DNA of 7,806 nt from an uncultured Rikenellaceae bacterium (GCA_949284665.1 CASDWR010000178.1:1-7806), one strand, 5' to 3'; counted from the stretch's first letter, positions 1 through 7,091 are shown. Numbers and translations: made by a program. Notes: generated by a model from the letters alone, not told the origin.

Positions 1-1074
1 AGGGACCACAACCTGTCCCCCATTTTCCCGAGGCACATATTCCAATGCAAAACGGAGTGTCGAAACATTGGAACAATCATCTACCACAATGATCTCCATC
101 TCTCGAACACGATCCGGCTGAATCAGTATGCCTTGCGGGGTGTCTCCATACCCGGGGAAACGATTGCCTTTCTGCCGGATCAGACGAAAAATCTCGTTTC
201 GGCTGCCCCGTTGAAGTGCATACTCCGCCACAGAACTCACATAGCGCCCCTCATCGAACGAAAAGCCATCCATCTTCAAGTCGAAAACGGTCTCTCCGTC
301 CACTTTGGCCATAATCCGATAAATACCCATCGTATTGTTCGTGCCGTTCTTACGATCGGTCACCTCAACGACAAAATAGCCTGGACGCGACACACTGAAT
401 GAACGTACCAGACCATATCTCCCCGAAGAATGTCTTACGGTCTCCATCCGTCCCGCCAACTGTCGGAACGGAACCCCTGATACCGTATCTACCTCATAGT
501 ATCCTACTGAAAGAATACGGGGAGGTATCGTATCCCGTGTACGGATGAATCCACCTGATACCGGATTCAGCACCCGTTGCGTAGCTGTCTCCCGTACCTC
601 GAAATGAAGATGGGGGCCGAACGAACGTCCCGAGTTGCCGGACCATGCAATCACTTCGCCTGCCTTGACCGGAAATTCGTTCTTCTTCGGGAACAGATCG
701 ACCGAATGTCTCTTCAATGCCTCGCGCCGTTCCCGCACGTATGTTTCGATACGTGGAGAAAAACGACTCAAATGTCCATATACGGTAGTATGGCCATCGG
801 GATGTGCCACATAAAGTACACGACCATATCCATACGGTTTAATCCCGATCCGACAGATGTAACCGTCCGCCACACTCTTCACCTCCTTCCCTTCGACACC
901 TCCGGTTTTAATGTCTATTCCCGAATGGAGATGGGTCGCACGCATCTCGGCAAAGTTGGATGACAACAAAGGCAACCTGTCCATTGGCATCGGGTACGAC
1001 TGTCCACGAACCGGAAACAATGTTCCGCTCATCATGGCACATGCAACCAGGACCCCATATCTAATCGCATTCAT
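1..1074 (-). CDS. M23-family zinc metallopeptidase (LytM/NlpD-like), secreted, 3' end cut off by the window edge
   Basis: My translation gives 358 codons without a stop before the window edge, so the C-terminus is missing. An N-terminal hydrophobic stretch (about residues 6-20) followed by VRG|QS looks like a signal peptide, placing the enzyme in the periplasm or cell envelope. The LytM-type active site is complete: H50-S-G-I-D54 (first two zinc ligands), Y-G-H101-L (catalytic His) and G-P-H155-L-H157-F (catalytic His and third zinc ligand). By family, such enzymes cut peptidoglycan cross-links. About 30 residues (104-135, rich in Arg/Lys/Glu) separate YGHL from the VKAGEVIAWSGNSG segment, longer than in LytM. 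I recall this as common in Bacteroidetes homologues. Residues 180-358 form a beta-rich C-terminal region with no motif I can name. The start overlaps the end of recX by 14 bases and is preceded by GGAACGGAAG, a modest ribosome site, which suggests translational coupling. The exact substrate bond is not visible from sequence. Confidence 0.93.
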   Translation of the reverse strand, partial: MNAIRYGVLVACAMMSGTLFPVRGQSYPMPMDRLPLLSSNFAEMRATHLHSGIDIKTGGVEGKEVKSVADGYICRIGIKPYGYGRVLYVAHPDGHTTVYGHLSRFSPRIETYVRERREALKRHSVDLFPKKNEFPVKAGEVIAWSGNSGRSFGPHLHFEVRETATQRVLNPVSGGFIRTRDTIPPRILSVGYYEVDTVSGVPFRQLAGRMETVRHSSGRYGLVRSFSVSRPGYFVVEVTDRKNGTNNTMGIYRIMAKVDGETVFDLKMDGFSFDEGRYVSSVAEYALQRGSRNEIFRLIRQKGNRFPGYGDTPQGILIQPDRVREMEIIVVDDCSNVSTLRFALEYVPRENGGQVVVP

Positions 1075-1567
1075 CTTCCGTTCCCAAAGTTTTTTCTACG
1101 GCAGCCCGAACCGTTTCGAAATCGAAACCACGCGACAATCCAAAACGAATCAACTTGGCTTTCGCTTGGCCTGGTGACGAAACGGAAAGACTCCGGTTCT
1201 TGCGTTCCATCATCTCCGAAAGCCGCTCGACCGTCCGGCCATCCGATTCTGCTGAAAGCAATATCCGGTTGATCACGTCGGAATCGATCCCTTTGGCCTT
1301 CAAACCCGCCTTGATTTTATAATATCCCCACCCGCCGAAATGTATCCGATCGCGGACATAGGCTTCGGCAAAACGTTCGTCATCGATAAATTTCAACTCC
1401 TTCAGGCGCGCCAGGACACCCGCCCGCGCTCCGGCATCCACACCCCACCGATGCATCAACCGCATCGCATCGCCACTCGAGCGCTCCCCTCGGGAACACA
1501 ACCGCATCAACGCCGACAACGCCTCTGCCGGACTTTTTATCTTTTTTTGTTTCAACTCTTCCGACAT
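1061..1567 (-). CDS. recX: RecX family regulator of RecA
   Basis: This 168-residue protein has the size and all-helical, charged character of RecX, made of three-helix repeats. The best match is the central repeat at about residues 56-94, with F-I-D-D-E-R-F-A-E-A-Y-V-R-D-R followed by G-G-W-G-Y-Y-K-I-K-A-G-L-K-A-K-G-I. This is the usual RecX core (D-D-x-x-F-A, then G-x-x-x-I-x-x-x-L-x-x-K-G-I). By family knowledge, RecX binds RecA filaments in the cytoplasm and limits or modulates recombination and the SOS response. recA is not in the window. The ATG at 1567 lies inside the last codons of prmC (16-base overlap), and the 3' end overlaps the M23 gene by 14 bases, so it is probably expressed from the prmC promoter by translational coupling. 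The first 10 residues are Lys-rich and low in complexity, and no better internal start is evident. Confidence 0.92.
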   Translation of the reverse strand: MSEELKQKKIKSPAEALSALMRLCSRGERSSGDAMRLMHRWGVDAGARAGVLARLKELKFIDDERFAEAYVRDRIHFGGWGYYKIKAGLKAKGIDSDVINRILLSAESDGRTVERLSEMMERKNRSLSVSSPGQAKAKLIRFGLSRGFDFETVRAAVEKTLGTEDECD

Positions 1568-2409
1568 CGTACCATTCTCGGTTTCCCGTTCATATCATCA
1601 AAACACGTCACATCATCGTATCCGATTTGCCGCAACAGGGCACACACCTGACCGGCGTAGCGCTCATGTATTTCAAACCATAGCATCCCCCTGTCCGATA
1701 ATCGCCCGATAAAAGCCCCGGCAATCGCCCGATAAAAGATCAACGGGTCTTCATCTGCTACGAAAAGTGCCAACGCAGGTTCGTAATCGAGTACATTCGG
1801 ACGCATCCCGCAACGATCGCTCTCCGGCACATACGGCGGATTGGAAACCACCAAATCGTAATTCCCGCAACGCAATACAGGGTCCCAGGTTTCGGGGCCG
1901 GCCAACACATCCGCCTTCAACCAACAAACCGCATCGCCGTATCGACGTCCGTTTTCTTGGGCCACGGATAACGCTTCGTCCGAAATATCCACACCGGTCA
2001 CCCGACTGCCGGGGAAAGCGGCAGACAAAGCCAGGGCAATCGCCCCGCTGCCCGTACATACATCAAGCATACGGAGTTCCCCATATCCGGAATACTCCTT
2101 TCGGATACGCATCACAAGCTCTTCCGTTTCAGGTCGGGGGATCAACACGCCCTCCCGGACCAGTAGTGACAAACCGCTAAACTCACACCGGCCCGCCACA
2201 TATTGTGCCGGTCGTCCTTGTGTCAATTCGGCACACAGACGTTCTATCTCGCCGGCTGCAACCTCCGCATCAGGATCGGACACGTACATCCTGCGAGAAA
2301 TACCATATACCTCCTCGGCCATAAAAAAAGCGATCGAACGGGCCTCCGGTTCTCCATAAAGCCCCTTGCACGCATCGGCAAATCTTGCAACAAGGTCTCT
2401 GCGTTTCAT
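1552..2409 (-). CDS. prmC: Peptide chain release factor N5-glutamine methyltransferase (PrmC/HemK)
   Basis: A 285-residue class I SAM-dependent methyltransferase. By family, it methylates the glutamine of the GGQ motif in release factors RF1 and RF2 in the cytoplasm, which improves translation termination. A helical N-terminal domain (about 1-75, including G-R-P-A-Q-Y-V-A-G) precedes I-P-R-P-E-T-E-E-L-V (90-99). The SAM-binding motif L-D-V-C-T-G-S-G lies at 115-122, the acidic residue after the second strand is D141, and the catalytic signature N190-P-P-Y193 is intact. The length matches PrmC from other bacteria. I chose the ATG at 2409. An in-frame TTG at 2436 would add nine Arg/Lys/Tyr-rich residues but lies upstream of the predicted -7 promoter element. 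The gene follows the RND permease after 67 bases and overlaps recX by 16 bases. Confidence 0.95.
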   Translation of the reverse strand: MKRRDLVARFADACKGLYGEPEARSIAFFMAEEVYGISRRMYVSDPDAEVAAGEIERLCAELTQGRPAQYVAGRCEFSGLSLLVREGVLIPRPETEELVMRIRKEYSGYGELRMLDVCTGSGAIALALSAAFPGSRVTGVDISDEALSVAQENGRRYGDAVCWLKADVLAGPETWDPVLRCGNYDLVVSNPPYVPESDRCGMRPNVLDYEPALALFVADEDPLIFYRAIAGAFIGRLSDRGMLWFEIHERYAGQVCALLRQIGYDDVTCFDDMNGKPRMVRCRKS

Positions 2410-2413
2410 ACCG

Positions 2414-2444
2414 CAAATGTACCTTTTCCGCCGCAAATATCAAA
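2414..2444 (-). promoter_or_regulatory. Predicted Bacteroidetes-type promoter for prmC-recX-M23
   Basis: Read on the minus strand, TTTG (2444-2441) is followed after exactly 19 bases by TACATTTG (2421-2414). This fits the published Bacteroides consensus (-33 TTTG, -7 TAnnTTTG). Only CGGT separates the -7 box from the prmC ATG at 2409, so the predicted transcription start falls at or within a few bases of the start codon. It lies 33 bases beyond the permease stop codon, and I see no terminator hairpin between the two genes, so read-through from the pump operon is also possible. Confidence 0.6.
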
Positions 2445-2476
2445 GAGAACCTTTCCCAACCGTAACCTATACCTCA

Positions 2477-5400
2477 TTATCGTTTCACACGGATCCTGAA
2501 AAACAGCGCATAGAGAATCGGCACGTAAAACAACGTAGCAAAGGTACTGAAAAGTAATCCCCCCATGATCGTAGCAGCCAGCGGACCGAACATGGCATCG
2601 GACAACAAAGGTATCATCCCCAAAATGGTCGTCAACGAAGCCATCATCACCGGGCGCAGACGGCTCTCGGAACTTGAAACCAAAGCCTTCGCCGGATCGA
2701 CTCCCAAAGCAATTTGGCGATTGATCTCATCCATCAGCACAATACAATTCTTTATCATCATGCCGATAAGCCCCAATGCACCTACGATCGCACAAAAAGT
2801 GAATGCTTTCCCCGAAATGAGCATCGCCCCCACTACACCGACCGCCAACAACGGAATACAACAGATTATAATAAGCGGCTTGCGATAATCCCCGAAGAGA
2901 AGAATCAATACCGCAATCATCAAAACGATACCCAAAGGCACATTCTTAAACAGATAATGCATTGTTTCGCTGCTGGCGCTCTTCTCTCCCTGCCATGAAA
3001 GTTCATATCCGGCAGGCATCGCCAACTGTTCCACCTTCCCGGCCACAGCTCGTCGAGCCTGTTCCGTTTCCACACCCGGGGCAGGCGAACACATCACCCG
3101 TTGGGCACGACGGCCGTTGTAACGCAATACGACAGGGTCTTCCCATCCAACCTCGACACCACGACTGACCTGCTTCAACGGCACAGTCCTCAACACGGAC
3201 TCAATCAACGTCCCGCGATCCAACATGCCTGTACCCAGTTTCAACAGTGTCTCCTCATCCAACAAGGCATTCAAATTCGGAATTGTCGGGAAAATCGGTA
3301 CATTCTCCAAATCGTCGATCGGGCTTCCGTCTCCCGCCGTACATTTCAGATAGATCGTATTTTTATGACTGCCATCGTAAAATGACCCTACAGGTATACC
3401 TCCCGAAGCTGCAAGCATCGAAAAGGCTACATCGTAGCGACTGAGTCCCGCCGCACGTGCCGCTACCTGATCGTAATCGACTCGCAACACGGGAATCTCC
3501 GGCTCCCAATCCGTAGTAATCAAACATACCTCCGGAGTGGATTCCATTATCCGGCGTGCACTGTCGGCCAACGCATGCAGCACAGCCGGGTCCGGTCCCG
3601 TAAACTGCACCTCAATCGGATACTTCTTATACATCAGATTGTATCGTTTGAGTTTTACGTAGGCATCCGGATACCTCGACGTCAGCGTCCGTTGTATATC
3701 ATCAATATGTTCTTCAAGCGCTTTAGACGATTCGAAATCAATGATCAACTCCCCATACGAAAGCGACGGAGTCGCTATGCTGCGTACCAGATTATAACGT
3801 GCCGGCGTACCACCGACCGAAGCCGTTATGTTCCGTATTTCAGGTCGGCTCCTCAACCACTCTTCAATCTCCTTCAAATCCGATTGTACCCGGGCGGAAT
3901 TCGTCCCCTCTGGCAGTTTGTATTCCATATAAAGCTGGTCGTATACCATATCGGGGAAAAAACCGTTACGCATGTAACGATACCCCCAGACGCTCAATGC
4001 AACGAGTACGAATGCTCCTGCAATGGAGGCAAACCGGTGACGAAGGCCGAAGGCGAGTGTACTCCGAAGCCATCGATAGATCTTCCCATCATAAAGTCGC
4101 GATACATCCTCTTTCCCTGCCGACCCCTTCAACCAGCGATCCGCCATCAGCGGCACATGGACCAATGCCAATACCCAGCTCAAAAGCAGCGATACGGCCA
4201 ACACGACAAACAAATCACGAACATATACACCGGCCGTATCGGGAGAAAGATATACGGGGAAAAAGGCCAGTATGGCAATCAACGTCGCACCCAACAACGG
4301 CATGGCCGTCTTACGGCCAATGGCTGTCATCGCTTCCCGGCGCGACTTTCCTGTTTTCAAATCGATCAGGATGCCGTCGACAATCACGATGGCATTATCC
4401 ACAAGCATCCCCATCGCCAGCACGAAAGTTGCCAACGACACACGCTGCATGGTTCCTCCCGTGGCCCCCAACACCAACAACGAACCGATCACCGTTATCA
4501 CCAGACTCGCTCCAATAATCAACCCACTGCGAAATCCCATCGTTACCATCAGAAGGGCTACGACAATAATTACCGATTCGAGAAGATTGATGAAAAAGGT
4601 ACTCAAAGCATCCTCAACCCGTTCCGGCTGATAAAAAACCTTATGGCAGGCCACACCGGCCGGAAGTCGTTCGGCCTGCAACTCCGCCAAACGTTTCTCC
4701 ACCCGGGTTCCTACTTTCACAATATCGCTCCCCGACGATGCCGCCACTGCAATCCCCAAAGCTCGGCTGCCGTTATAAGTCATCGAATTACGGACAGGAA
4801 GTACATATCCCCGTTCAACTCGTGCAATGTCACACAAACGCAACTGGTCGTCTTCATGCCCCTGAATCACCATTTGCTCAATCTGTTCTACAGCACGGAA
4901 TTTATCCATCACCGCCACACGGATACGATCGGGACCGTTGTCGTAATAACCCGCATAACAAATGCTGTTCTGTCCATTGAGCGTAGCCAACACCTCAGCC
5001 GGGCTCACTCCGAGTGTCGCCATCTTTTCGGGCAACATGGATATGTCGATACTCTCATCCCGTTCTCCATAGATTTCTACCCGTGCCACGCCATCCACAT
5101 CTGCGATCTCCCGTTTTATCAGACCCGCATAATCCGACATTTGTCGTTCGGTGAGCCCATCCCCGGTCATCGCGTACAAAATCCCGTAGACCAACCCGTA
5201 ATCATCCTGCACAATCAACGACACTCCGGCCGGAAGCTGCTGTTCAAGATCATTCACCTTGCGGCGAAGCATATCCCAATACTGTTCCACAGCCCCATCC
5301 TTTACCGTACTTTTCAACTCCACCTGCAATATCGCCATGTCGTTGTACGAAGAACTGGTCACCGTTTTCACCTCCCCGACCGTACGGATACTCTTTTCCA

Positions 5401-5602
5401 AAGGGTCAACCACCTCCATCTCCAGTTCGTGCGCCGAAGCACCCGGATATATCGCCACTACCACAGCCAACTTGACCTTCACTTCCGGGTCCTCAAGTTT
5501 GCTCATATCGTACGATGCGAGCAACCCGCCAATCAACAAGACGGCAATCAAAAAATAGACAAGTTTTGAATGCCTGAAAGCCCATGCTCCAAAATCGCTC
5601 AT
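2477..5602 (-). CDS. RND efflux transporter permease (AcrB/HAE1-like), inner membrane
   Basis: A 1041-residue protein with the full RND layout: a first membrane helix (about 12-30), a first periplasmic porter loop (about 31-333), helices 2-6 (about 334-485), helix 7 (about 523-541), a second large periplasmic loop (about 545-880) and helices 8-12 (about 885-1036). By family it is a proton-driven exporter working as a trimer with an adaptor and a TolC-like channel. The proton relay is mostly present: D402 in helix 4 (G-M-L-V-D-N-A-I-V-I-V-D), K951 in helix 10 (M-M-I-K-N-C-I-V-L-M-D) and R983 (S-R-L-R-P-V-M-M). The second helix-4 aspartate of AcrB is N403 here. The N-terminal motif K-L-E-D-P-E-V and Y-P-G-A-S point to the drug/solute (HAE1-like) branch rather than the metal (CzcA) branch, whose helix 4 usually reads DGA. 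The substrate cannot be read from sequence. The start codon overlaps the stop of the adaptor gene as ATGA, a sign of coupled translation. Confidence 0.96.
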   Translation of the reverse strand: MSDFGAWAFRHSKLVYFLIAVLLIGGLLASYDMSKLEDPEVKVKLAVVVAIYPGASAHELEMEVVDPLEKSIRTVGEVKTVTSSSYNDMAILQVELKSTVKDGAVEQYWDMLRRKVNDLEQQLPAGVSLIVQDDYGLVYGILYAMTGDGLTERQMSDYAGLIKREIADVDGVARVEIYGERDESIDISMLPEKMATLGVSPAEVLATLNGQNSICYAGYYDNGPDRIRVAVMDKFRAVEQIEQMVIQGHEDDQLRLCDIARVERGYVLPVRNSMTYNGSRALGIAVAASSGSDIVKVGTRVEKRLAELQAERLPAGVACHKVFYQPERVEDALSTFFINLLESVIIVVALLMVTMGFRSGLIIGASLVITVIGSLLVLGATGGTMQRVSLATFVLAMGMLVDNAIVIVDGILIDLKTGKSRREAMTAIGRKTAMPLLGATLIAILAFFPVYLSPDTAGVYVRDLFVVLAVSLLLSWVLALVHVPLMADRWLKGSAGKEDVSRLYDGKIYRWLRSTLAFGLRHRFASIAGAFVLVALSVWGYRYMRNGFFPDMVYDQLYMEYKLPEGTNSARVQSDLKEIEEWLRSRPEIRNITASVGGTPARYNLVRSIATPSLSYGELIIDFESSKALEEHIDDIQRTLTSRYPDAYVKLKRYNLMYKKYPIEVQFTGPDPAVLHALADSARRIMESTPEVCLITTDWEPEIPVLRVDYDQVAARAAGLSRYDVAFSMLAASGGIPVGSFYDGSHKNTIYLKCTAGDGSPIDDLENVPIFPTIPNLNALLDEETLLKLGTGMLDRGTLIESVLRTVPLKQVSRGVEVGWEDPVVLRYNGRRAQRVMCSPAPGVETEQARRAVAGKVEQLAMPAGYELSWQGEKSASSETMHYLFKNVPLGIVLMIAVLILLFGDYRKPLIIICCIPLLAVGVVGAMLISGKAFTFCAIVGALGLIGMMIKNCIVLMDEINRQIALGVDPAKALVSSSESRLRPVMMASLTTILGMIPLLSDAMFGPLAATIMGGLLFSTFATLFYVPILYALFFRIRVKR

Positions 5603-6663
5603 AACATCCCTCCCACATTGGTTTTCGACATGGCAGGTATCGGAGCGACTTTCTTTCCTTCACGCAAACCATGTACCCCTGCCGTCACGATCTGCTCTCC
5701 CACCTCAACACCGGACCCGATTACAGCCCGCCCGTCCGTATGGAGACTCTCCACACATACCTCTCGACTACGGATCGTACCGTCGGGCCCATAAACCCAT
5801 ACGTAACTCTTGTCGTCACGTGCAAACAGTGCGGCAGCAGGCACGCAAACCTGCCCTCCATCCGCCGGTTTACATATCACATGTACCATGGTATTCATCC
5901 CCGGCGACGGTTGCGGACGAACATCCGAAGCAATTCCCAGGCGCAATCCATACAGTTGATTGGCATTCGCCTTGGGACTTATTCCCAACAGTCTCAAGGG
6001 AATCTTTCGATCCGGCCAGAAATCGAAAACAGCCTCGAAGGCCACAAAATCCTCCCGGCGCACATACTCCGAACCCGGTATATTGATCACTACTTCGGGT
6101 GTCCCTGCCGAAACAAACGTAAGTACCGGAATTCCCATCCCTATCACTGTAGCCGGATCGAAAAGATAACGTTGTACGTATCCATCGAACGGGGCATAAA
6201 TTTTCGTGTCGGCCAACTGGTTCTTGCAATTCTCATACTTTGCCCTGATCTGCCGCAAACCGTATCGGGCCTTATCGTAAGCATCCGGTGTCACCACACT
6301 GTCCGCATATAAGGCCATTACCCGGCCGGCTTCCGCCTCGATACTCCGGTATTCGGCTTCAACGGCATCGAGTTGCAACCGATAGTCTCTCGGGTCGAGT
6401 TCGGCAACGAGTTCCCCTTTCCGGACAAACGCCCCCTGCTCCACAGGAAATGCAAGCAAGGTACCGCTTACCTTGAATGCCATGTTCACCTCTGCTGCCG
6501 CTTCCACTCGTCCGGGAAACTGCAATACCCGGGAACGGTCGTATGCCTCGACCGTATCGATCCGCACAAGAGGTACCCGTATATCCGCACTCCTGCGCCC
6601 ACGGCATCCGTAACCACACACGAGCAGGCAACACATCGCCACAAACAACTTTTCTTTTCTCAT
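5599..6663 (-). CDS. RND efflux periplasmic adaptor subunit (membrane fusion protein, HlyD/AcrA-like)
   Basis: A 354-residue adaptor. The N-terminus (charged MRKEK, then a hydrophobic stretch ending G-Y-G-C20) suggests export and probable lipid attachment at C20, although Gly at -3 departs from the usual lipobox. Domain order follows the family: first lipoyl half (about 51-90, with V-S-G-T-L and G-A-F-V-R-K-G-E-L-V-A-E-L-D), a short alpha-hairpin (about 93-148), second lipoyl half (about 153-184, with Y-A-P-F-D-G-Y-V), a beta-barrel (about 187-265) and a membrane-proximal domain (about 270-345, ending V-G-E-Q-I-V-T-A-G-V-H-G-L-R-E-G-K-K-V). By family it bridges the inner-membrane pump and an outer-membrane channel in the periplasm. 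The hairpin is short compared with AcrA. It is the first gene of a two-gene operon, overlapping the permease by four bases. No outer-membrane channel or regulator gene adjoins it. The ATG at 6663 is the natural start because it directly precedes the signal sequence. Confidence 0.95.
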   Translation of the reverse strand: MRKEKLFVAMCCLLVCGYGCRGRRSADIRVPLVRIDTVEAYDRSRVLQFPGRVEAAAEVNMAFKVSGTLLAFPVEQGAFVRKGELVAELDPRDYRLQLDAVEAEYRSIEAEAGRVMALYADSVVTPDAYDKARYGLRQIRAKYENCKNQLADTKIYAPFDGYVQRYLFDPATVIGMGIPVLTFVSAGTPEVVINIPGSEYVRREDFVAFEAVFDFWPDRKIPLRLLGISPKANANQLYGLRLGIASDVRPQPSPGMNTMVHVICKPADGGQVCVPAAALFARDDKSYVWVYGPDGTIRSREVCVESLHTDGRAVIGSGVEVGEQIVTAGVHGLREGKKVAPIPAMSKTNVGGML

Positions 6664-6684
6664 ATACAGTTCGCTTATTTCCTA

Positions 6685-6713
6685 CAAAAATACACGGGTA
6701 CATGTCCAGCAAA
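6685..6713 (-). promoter_or_regulatory. Predicted promoter of the RND pump operon
   Basis: On the minus strand TATTTTTG (6692-6685) matches the Bacteroidetes -7 box TAnnTTTG exactly. A TTTG inside a run of T (6713-6710) lies 17 bases upstream, slightly closer than the usual 19-21. Transcription would start around 6677-6682, giving a leader of roughly 15-20 bases before the adaptor ATG at 6663. TAGGAAA within that leader could serve as a weak ribosome site. The prediction rests on motif match and position only. Confidence 0.5.
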
Positions 6714-6725
6714 AAGCACGGAAAC

Positions 6726-6739
6726 GACAATATATTGTC
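6726..6739. promoter_or_regulatory. Perfect 14-base palindrome, candidate operator of the pump operon
   Basis: GACAATATATTGTC reads the same on both strands without a mismatch. It ends 13 bases upstream of the predicted -33 element of the pump promoter, in the usual place for an activator or an upstream operator half. Drug pumps are often controlled by TetR, MarR or MerR family proteins that bind such sites, but no regulator gene is next to it. The AT-rich centre also makes chance occurrence possible. Confidence 0.4.
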
Positions 6740-7091
6740 CTAAATATCGGAATGTTTGGCATAGATCACTCCGGATTTTCTCTTTTTCATATCCGTTTCC
6801 TCCCGTGTCCCCATCACGGGGTTCCCCAGTACTCGAAACGACGACCGACATTCGTCAGATTTTCAACCTATTTTGCAAATCCCTCTGCATTCAGATGTGA
6901 CGGACAATGCAATACAGGACCGATATCCGAATCAACGGTTTCCACAACGATCATCTCACAAAAGGCCTATGCGGGACGACTTATACAACTCTGTCCAAAC
7001 AATCCCGTTCACAAAACCGCCTATCGGTCGCCTCCATGGCCACCGATCCTCTTCTCCGATCACACCCTCCCGGATGCTGTTCCTTGACAAC
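6740..7091. other. Long intergenic region with no recognisable gene
   Basis: About 350 bases lie between the terminator of the barrel gene and the palindrome of the pump operon. I read the minus strand in all three frames and compared the plus-strand frames. Only short open stretches appear, such as 28 codons at 6868-6954 and 16 codons at 6740-6790, with no family resemblance I recognise. There is no tRNA T-loop signature and no riboswitch core I can identify. The region holds a GC-rich hairpin at 6802-6820. It could be a long pump leader, an unannotated small RNA or the remains of a decayed gene. Confidence 0.5.
6802..6827. repeat. GC-rich hairpin with an overlapping alternative pairing
   Basis: CCCGTG (6802-6807) and CACGGG (6815-6820) form a perfect six-pair stem with a seven-base loop. 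The GGGG at 6818-6821 could instead pair with CCCC at 6809-6812, so two folds compete for the same bases. A further CCCC follows at 6824-6827. No T-run follows on the minus strand, so this is not a simple terminator. Function is unknown. Confidence 0.4.

Noticed and set aside
2410..2436. Longer prmC start at an in-frame TTG (2436)
   Set aside because: The added nine residues are basic and not typical of PrmC N-termini. The TTG lies upstream of the predicted -7 box, while the ATG at 2409 gives the usual family length.
3575..5569. A 664-codon open frame on the plus strand, opposite the RND permease
   Set aside because: It lies entirely antisense to a convincing permease gene, has a His/Arg/Gln/Thr-rich composition typical of antisense frames, and shows no domain, signal or family motif. 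It is an effect of the permease's codon use.
6675..6851. A 58-codon minus-strand frame ending 11 bases before the adaptor start
   Set aside because: It runs through the palindrome and the predicted pump promoter, has no ribosome site or family resemblance, and its composition is not convincing. It remains a weak possibility only.
6868..6954. A 28-codon minus-strand frame starting MIVVETVD
   Set aside because: It is short, lacks a clear ribosome site, ends in a TAG and matches nothing I recognise. It is mentioned only as part of the unexplained region.
6664..7091. tRNA, tmRNA, SRP RNA, RNase P RNA or known riboswitch in the intergenic region
   Set aside because: I looked for the tRNA T-loop sequence and the conserved cores of common RNAs and riboswitches (cobalamin, TPP, SRP, RNase P) and found none. 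An Rfam scan would settle it.
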